The translations under genes and the position numbers were made by a program. This document shows positions 32,737-36,033 of a stretch of DNA of 36,033 nucleotides, piece by piece. The first letter of the stretch is position 1, and the number at the start of each line of letters is the position of its first letter. The DNA is from Phycisphaerales bacterium UBA3158 (lineage in GTDB: Bacteria > Planctomycetota > Phycisphaerae > Phycisphaerales > SM1A02), in assembly GCA_002364555.1 (NCBI GenBank), contig DEYM01000054.1, positions 39,438 to 75,470 of the forward strand, given 5' to 3'. The notes beneath the pieces are model-generated. The model did no database searches and was not told the origin of the DNA. It saw only the letters and a list, made by a program, of their open reading frames with translations.

Positions 32737-34179
32737 TCAGCCAGCAGCTTTTTCCACGTCAGGAATACGGCCAGGCTCACGAGCCCCTACTCCTGAACGG
32801 TCCATCAGCGAATCACCAAGATCCTGACGAGCCGATTCCGCGAGTTCAAGCATTCGAGACACCACCTGCCCATGGGCATCCTTGATGTCCGTGGTCTCAC
32901 CGGGATCGACGATGATGTCGTACAACGCCAGCGGTTGCTCGATTCCGTAGGTGTAGGCGGTGGGCTTGCCTCCGGATCCACCGGATCGCCCCTCCATCGA
33001 TCGATAGGTATGAGGCAGATGCAGCCGCCAGCGGCCCCACTGTATGGCCTCCAGATTGTTGCGACCGTAGTAGAAGAGATAGACATCCTGAGGCGATTTC
33101 GCCCCCTCTTCGCTGATCAGGACGTTGAAGGCATCCTTTCCATCGATGGGCAGGTCAGGGAGCTTGGCATCGATGATTCCCGCAACGGTCGGAAACACAT
33201 CGATGGTCATCCAGTTGATGTCGTTCACATGATTCTCGCGAACGTGTCCGGGCCAACGGACGACACAGGGTACACGAACGCCCCCACCGAACGTCGTTCC
33301 CTTGGCTTCTCGCAGATGAGCCGTCGTACCGGCGTGATCTCCATAGTTGATCCATGGACCGTTGTCGGAAGTGAAGATCACCAGTGTGTCATCCGCGACA
33401 CCCTCTTCATCGAGAGCATCGAGTATCTGACCGACCGACCAGTCCAGTTCCTGCATGACGTCACCATAGAAACCCTGTCGACTGCTTCCCTTGAATCGAG
33501 GATCGGCACCAAGTGGCACATGTGGCTGTGGATGAGGCACATACAGGAAAAACGGCTTGTCCTTTGCATGACGATGGATGAAATCGACTGCACGCTCGGT
33601 CAGACGTCTGGTGAGGGCATCCTGATCGGAATGATCCTCGATGATCTCGATGGATTGATCACCCTCGATCAATGGAAGCTTGGGCCAGTTCTTGGGCGTC
33701 ACGGGATGACCTGGCCACATGTCGTTCGAATACGGGATGCCGAGGTATTCGTCGAATCCATGATGAACAGGAAGAAACTGCTGACGATGCCCCAGATGCC
33801 ATTTGCCGAACATGCCCGTGGCATATCCCCTGGACTTGAAGAGTTCCGCCAGAGTCGTTTCATCTTCATGAATACCGAAATCGGCGGATGGCGCGAGTGC
33901 ACCATGGATACCGATCCTGTTGGGATAGCAACCTGTCAGCAAGGCTGCCCTGGAGGCGGAACAGACCGGCTGAGCCACATGGAATCTGGTGAATCGGGTG
34001 CCTTCCCGCTCCAATCGATCGATGTTGGGCATGTCCCAACCAGATGCGCCTTGCGAGGGAAGATCGCCCCAACCCATGTCATCCACGAAGATGATGACCA
34101 CGTTGGGAACGGCTTCTGTCTCTCGAGCCGAATTCGCATCAATTCCCAGCAACAGCAGAAGGCAGATGAATAGGTGCAT
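32737..34179 (-). CDS. Secreted arylsulfatase-type sulfatase
   Basis: 480 residues. A hydrophobic signal peptide (MHLFICLLLLLGIDANS) precedes the alkaline phosphatase-like sulfatase fold: NVVIIFVDDMGWGDL with metal-binding Asp33/Asp34, then the maturation motif QPVCSASRAALLTGCYPNRIG (Cys73 is converted to formylglycine), FGKWHLGHR, FLYVPHPQPHVPL and VIFTSDNGPW with the second metal Asp-Asn pair. The Cys-type motif means that an SUMF1/anSME-type activating enzyme is needed; none is in the window. Such sulfatases desulfate marine algal polysaccharides or host glycans; specificity is not readable here. It follows the propeller gene by 74 bp on the same strand and may be co-transcribed. Confidence 0.94.
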   Translation of the reverse strand: MHLFICLLLLLGIDANSARETEAVPNVVIIFVDDMGWGDLPSQGASGWDMPNIDRLEREGTRFTRFHVAQPVCSASRAALLTGCYPNRIGIHGALAPSADFGIHEDETTLAELFKSRGYATGMFGKWHLGHRQQFLPVHHGFDEYLGIPYSNDMWPGHPVTPKNWPKLPLIEGDQSIEIIEDHSDQDALTRRLTERAVDFIHRHAKDKPFFLYVPHPQPHVPLGADPRFKGSSRQGFYGDVMQELDWSVGQILDALDEEGVADDTLVIFTSDNGPWINYGDHAGTTAHLREAKGTTFGGGVRVPCVVRWPGHVRENHVNDINWMTIDVFPTVAGIIDAKLPDLPIDGKDAFNVLISEEGAKSPQDVYLFYYGRNNLEAIQWGRWRLHLPHTYRSMEGRSGGSGGKPTAYTYGIEQPLALYDIIVDPGETTDIKDAHGQVVSRMLELAESARQDLGDSLMDRSGVGAREPGRIPDVEKAAG

Positions 34180-34253
34180 GACACCAGACTACACGCCCGG
34201 CGATCGATCGGAAACATGCCGGTCTGACGCATCGGGAAAGTCGATTCCCAGAC

Positions 34254-36033
34254 CTAGTCTCGAAGCTTCGCTCGTCCCGATTCCTCGTGGAGCTCATGGA
34301 CCGTCAAGTGGGCGTAGCTTTCATGTTCACGCCCATCGAATGGCAGCACATAGTCGATCTGCATCTGCATGGCCGGCATCATGTCCGGTATCTGCAACCA
34401 GATCCTGCGGCGATCCGCGGACAAGTGAACACTCTTGATCACCAGCGACGTACGTCCTTCTCCAGCACCATCGAGCATGATGTCCGGTGAACCATAGCGT
34501 TGTGTCCAGAGGTAGTTCCAGGCTTCCACGCTCCATCGATCGAGTGATTCACCTGCCTGATCAAGCGGCTCGTTGAATGTCAGCACCAATCCATCCGAAA
34601 CGGCCTGTACCTCCAAGGGCAGTGGTGGCAGCGGTCCCGCTGGAGTGACTCGATACAGACCACCGTCTTCACGAGCATCAGATGACCAGCCGACGAGCCC
34701 ACAGAGATACAGTGAACTGTCCACCTGACTGAAGCGACCCGACATCAGACCAGTGGGAACCCTGATCGGCAATGGGACGATCCCTCCCTGGTGAACACCT
34801 TCGACTTCATCCTCGAGAATCAGATACACGGCGCCGGTTCCATAGGACAAGCCGAGCAATCGACCATCCAGCGATCCCCAGGCGGGGTCGTCCACTCGCA
34901 CCTGCGACGACGGGGAGCGATCGACACTGGGGTGAATCCATACAAGTGGTCGATCGTAGTCGTCTCTACTCGAATCCTCGTGGCCGGACCACTTGTTGCC
35001 ATAGAAACCACCAGGTCGCATCCGATTTATCCGATTGGCCGGCATCCAGTGCCCCTCCTGATCCGAACAGAAGTAGACATCCTCGGCGTCCAGATACAGT
35101 CCGTTGGGCGCACGCAATCCCGAGGCGAGAACGACCGATTCACTGCCATCGTCACGTATGCGAACAAGGGTTCCATGATGAGGATGAGAGGCATCCTTCG
35201 CATGTCGAGCGGCCTTCAGATAGTAGAGATGGCCAGATGCGTCCACCTGCAAGCCTGTAGCCGGCTCGTGAAAATGTTCGGAGTTCATGCTGTCGTTGTT
35301 GATGTTCTCGTAGAAGTCCGTGACGCGATCGCCATTCAGATCGACCAGTCGCGTGACCTGATCGCGACCGAGGACGAGTATCTCGCCGTTCCTGACGACG
35401 AGACCAAGTGGCTGATTGAGACCGGAGGCGATTCTCGTCCATTGAAGGGAGGACTCATCCTCCTTGCCGGATTCGATCAACCACACGTCTCCACTCCATG
35501 TCGTGACGACGAGCTCGCCCTGATCGGACAGGAAATCAATCGCTCCGAATCGCATCCACGAGTTGGTGGGCGTTTCAGCGGGGCGTGCCAGTTCCTGCAC
35601 TTCAAAGGATCTGCGTACCGGCGATGACTTCTCGATGTCGGCAACGGCCTGAAGAAGACGATCACGAGGTCCTCGCCATTCATGCAGCGATGCGACCTGC
35701 TCCCTGGAACACGATGGAAGATGAAGCACGTAGCCTCCTGATGGACGTCCCGTCCAGATGGCACCGTCCACATGCCCACTGAGAACCCATGCATTGACCA
35801 GTGGCGAACCGGACGAGGCGGCCTGTGCCTCGATCTCCTCCGGATCGAGCTGGCCATCGAACAGTTCGACACCTTCCATGAATCCGCTGAAATGCGATGG
35901 AACAGGAAACTCCTCCGCCGCCATGCCAAGGTGCAGTACTGGATCATCGGGCATGTCCCCCGGCGAGATCGTTCCGGATGCGTCCAGAATGCCATCGACA
36001 TAGAGACGCACTTGCTCATGATCGTGAGACCAT
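34254..36033 (-). CDS. LamG / beta-propeller dehydrogenase-like protein (partial, runs off right edge)
   Basis: The frame remains open through the window edge (residues WSHDHEQVRLYVDG before the first candidate start codon, a GTG at 36011), so the true start lies outside. The visible N-terminal part is the end of a LamG/ConA-like domain (VRLYVDGILDASGTI, FSGFMEGVELFDGQLDPEEIEA). Then comes a six-bladed propeller of the glucose/sorbosone dehydrogenase (PVC) type: ASGLNQPLGLVVRNGEILVLGRDQVTRLVDLNGDRVTDFYENI, HEPATGLQVDASGHLYYLKAAR, LRAPNGLYLD and GFYGNKWSGHED. The C-terminus is Ig-like (LVLTFNEPLDQAGESLDRWSVEAWNY, RRIWLQIPDMMPAMQMQIDYVL). Proteins of this type are large, exported and often fused to heme domains; none is visible in this part. 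Probably acts on or binds carbohydrate outside the cell. Confidence 0.82.
   Translation of the reverse strand, partial: WSHDHEQVRLYVDGILDASGTISPGDMPDDPVLHLGMAAEEFPVPSHFSGFMEGVELFDGQLDPEEIEAQAASSGSPLVNAWVLSGHVDGAIWTGRPSGGYVLHLPSCSREQVASLHEWRGPRDRLLQAVADIEKSSPVRRSFEVQELARPAETPTNSWMRFGAIDFLSDQGELVVTTWSGDVWLIESGKEDESSLQWTRIASGLNQPLGLVVRNGEILVLGRDQVTRLVDLNGDRVTDFYENINNDSMNSEHFHEPATGLQVDASGHLYYLKAARHAKDASHPHHGTLVRIRDDGSESVVLASGLRAPNGLYLDAEDVYFCSDQEGHWMPANRINRMRPGGFYGNKWSGHEDSSRDDYDRPLVWIHPSVDRSPSSQVRVDDPAWGSLDGRLLGLSYGTGAVYLILEDEVEGVHQGGIVPLPIRVPTGLMSGRFSQVDSSLYLCGLVGWSSDAREDGGLYRVTPAGPLPPLPLEVQAVSDGLVLTFNEPLDQAGESLDRWSVEAWNYLWTQRYGSPDIMLDGAGEGRTSLVIKSVHLSADRRRIWLQIPDMMPAMQMQIDYVLPFDGREHESYAHLTVHELHEESGRAKLRD

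Overview
The window looks like a chromosomal segment from a planctomycete, most likely of the Phycisphaerae. The clues are: a very long SecA (about 1380 residues) with several insertions; secreted proteins ending in type I dockerin-like repeats; two proteins ending in a Pro-Ala-Pro / hydrophobic / Arg5 tail of the PEP-CTERM kind; a DUF1800-DUF1501 pair; a sulfatase beside a beta-propeller dehydrogenase-like protein; and G/C-rich third codon positions. No tRNA, rRNA, CRISPR, transposase or phage gene was seen, so the window reads as core plus surface/secretome chromosome, not a mobile island.

Layout. (1) 1-2730: the start of an unidentified exported protein, a sugar-phosphate-isomerase-type TIM barrel (both minus), a DUF4442-like hotdog protein and a polytopic membrane protein (both plus, 4-nt overlap). 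(2) 2764-7312: secA on the minus strand and, upstream of it, a doubtful small membrane ORF. (3) 7338-16328: a dense plus-strand run: copA-type Cu(I) P-type ATPase, DUF1800, DUF1501 (Tat), an HMA-domain lipoprotein, an NHL-repeat propeller, a YtkA-like lipoprotein with a His/Met cluster, and a di-heme MauG/cytochrome c peroxidase-family protein. Overlaps and short gaps indicate one operon from 9647 to 16328. (4) 16453-18708: a choice-of-anchor B type secreted protein with a dockerin, then a terminator. (5) 18818-21191: a DCC/lipase-maturation-factor fusion, a terminator, a small orphan ORF and a second terminator. (6) 21528-24860: two PEP-CTERM-like surface proteins flanking a small lipoprotein, a DUF2520 Rossmann protein and a 3-hydroxyanthranilate dioxygenase. 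(7) 24950-29688: a thioredoxin-fold secreted protein, a conditioned-medium-factor-like alpha/beta hydrolase translationally coupled to a P-domain/dockerin protein, and a short pyrophosphatase-like protein. (8) 29746-36033, minus strand: a secreted protein with six 6-Cys tandem repeats plus dockerin, a sulfatase, and a LamG/beta-propeller protein that runs off the right edge.

The most interesting candidate system is region 3. It combines a copper exporter with three envelope parts that plausibly handle copper or electrons (HMA lipoprotein, YtkA-like lipoprotein, MauG-type di-heme enzyme) and places the uncharacterised DUF1800/DUF1501 pair and a propeller in the same transcription unit. The members are recognised from sequence motifs; the idea that they form one copper/redox pathway is inference. 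Other second-look items are the altered metal-site motif in the ATPase, the Cys-rich repeat protein, the DCC-LMF fusion with its Cys-rich N-terminus, and the small orphan gene between two terminators. Starts were moved from the longest reading frame where a Shine-Dalgarno sequence or a signal peptide argued for it.
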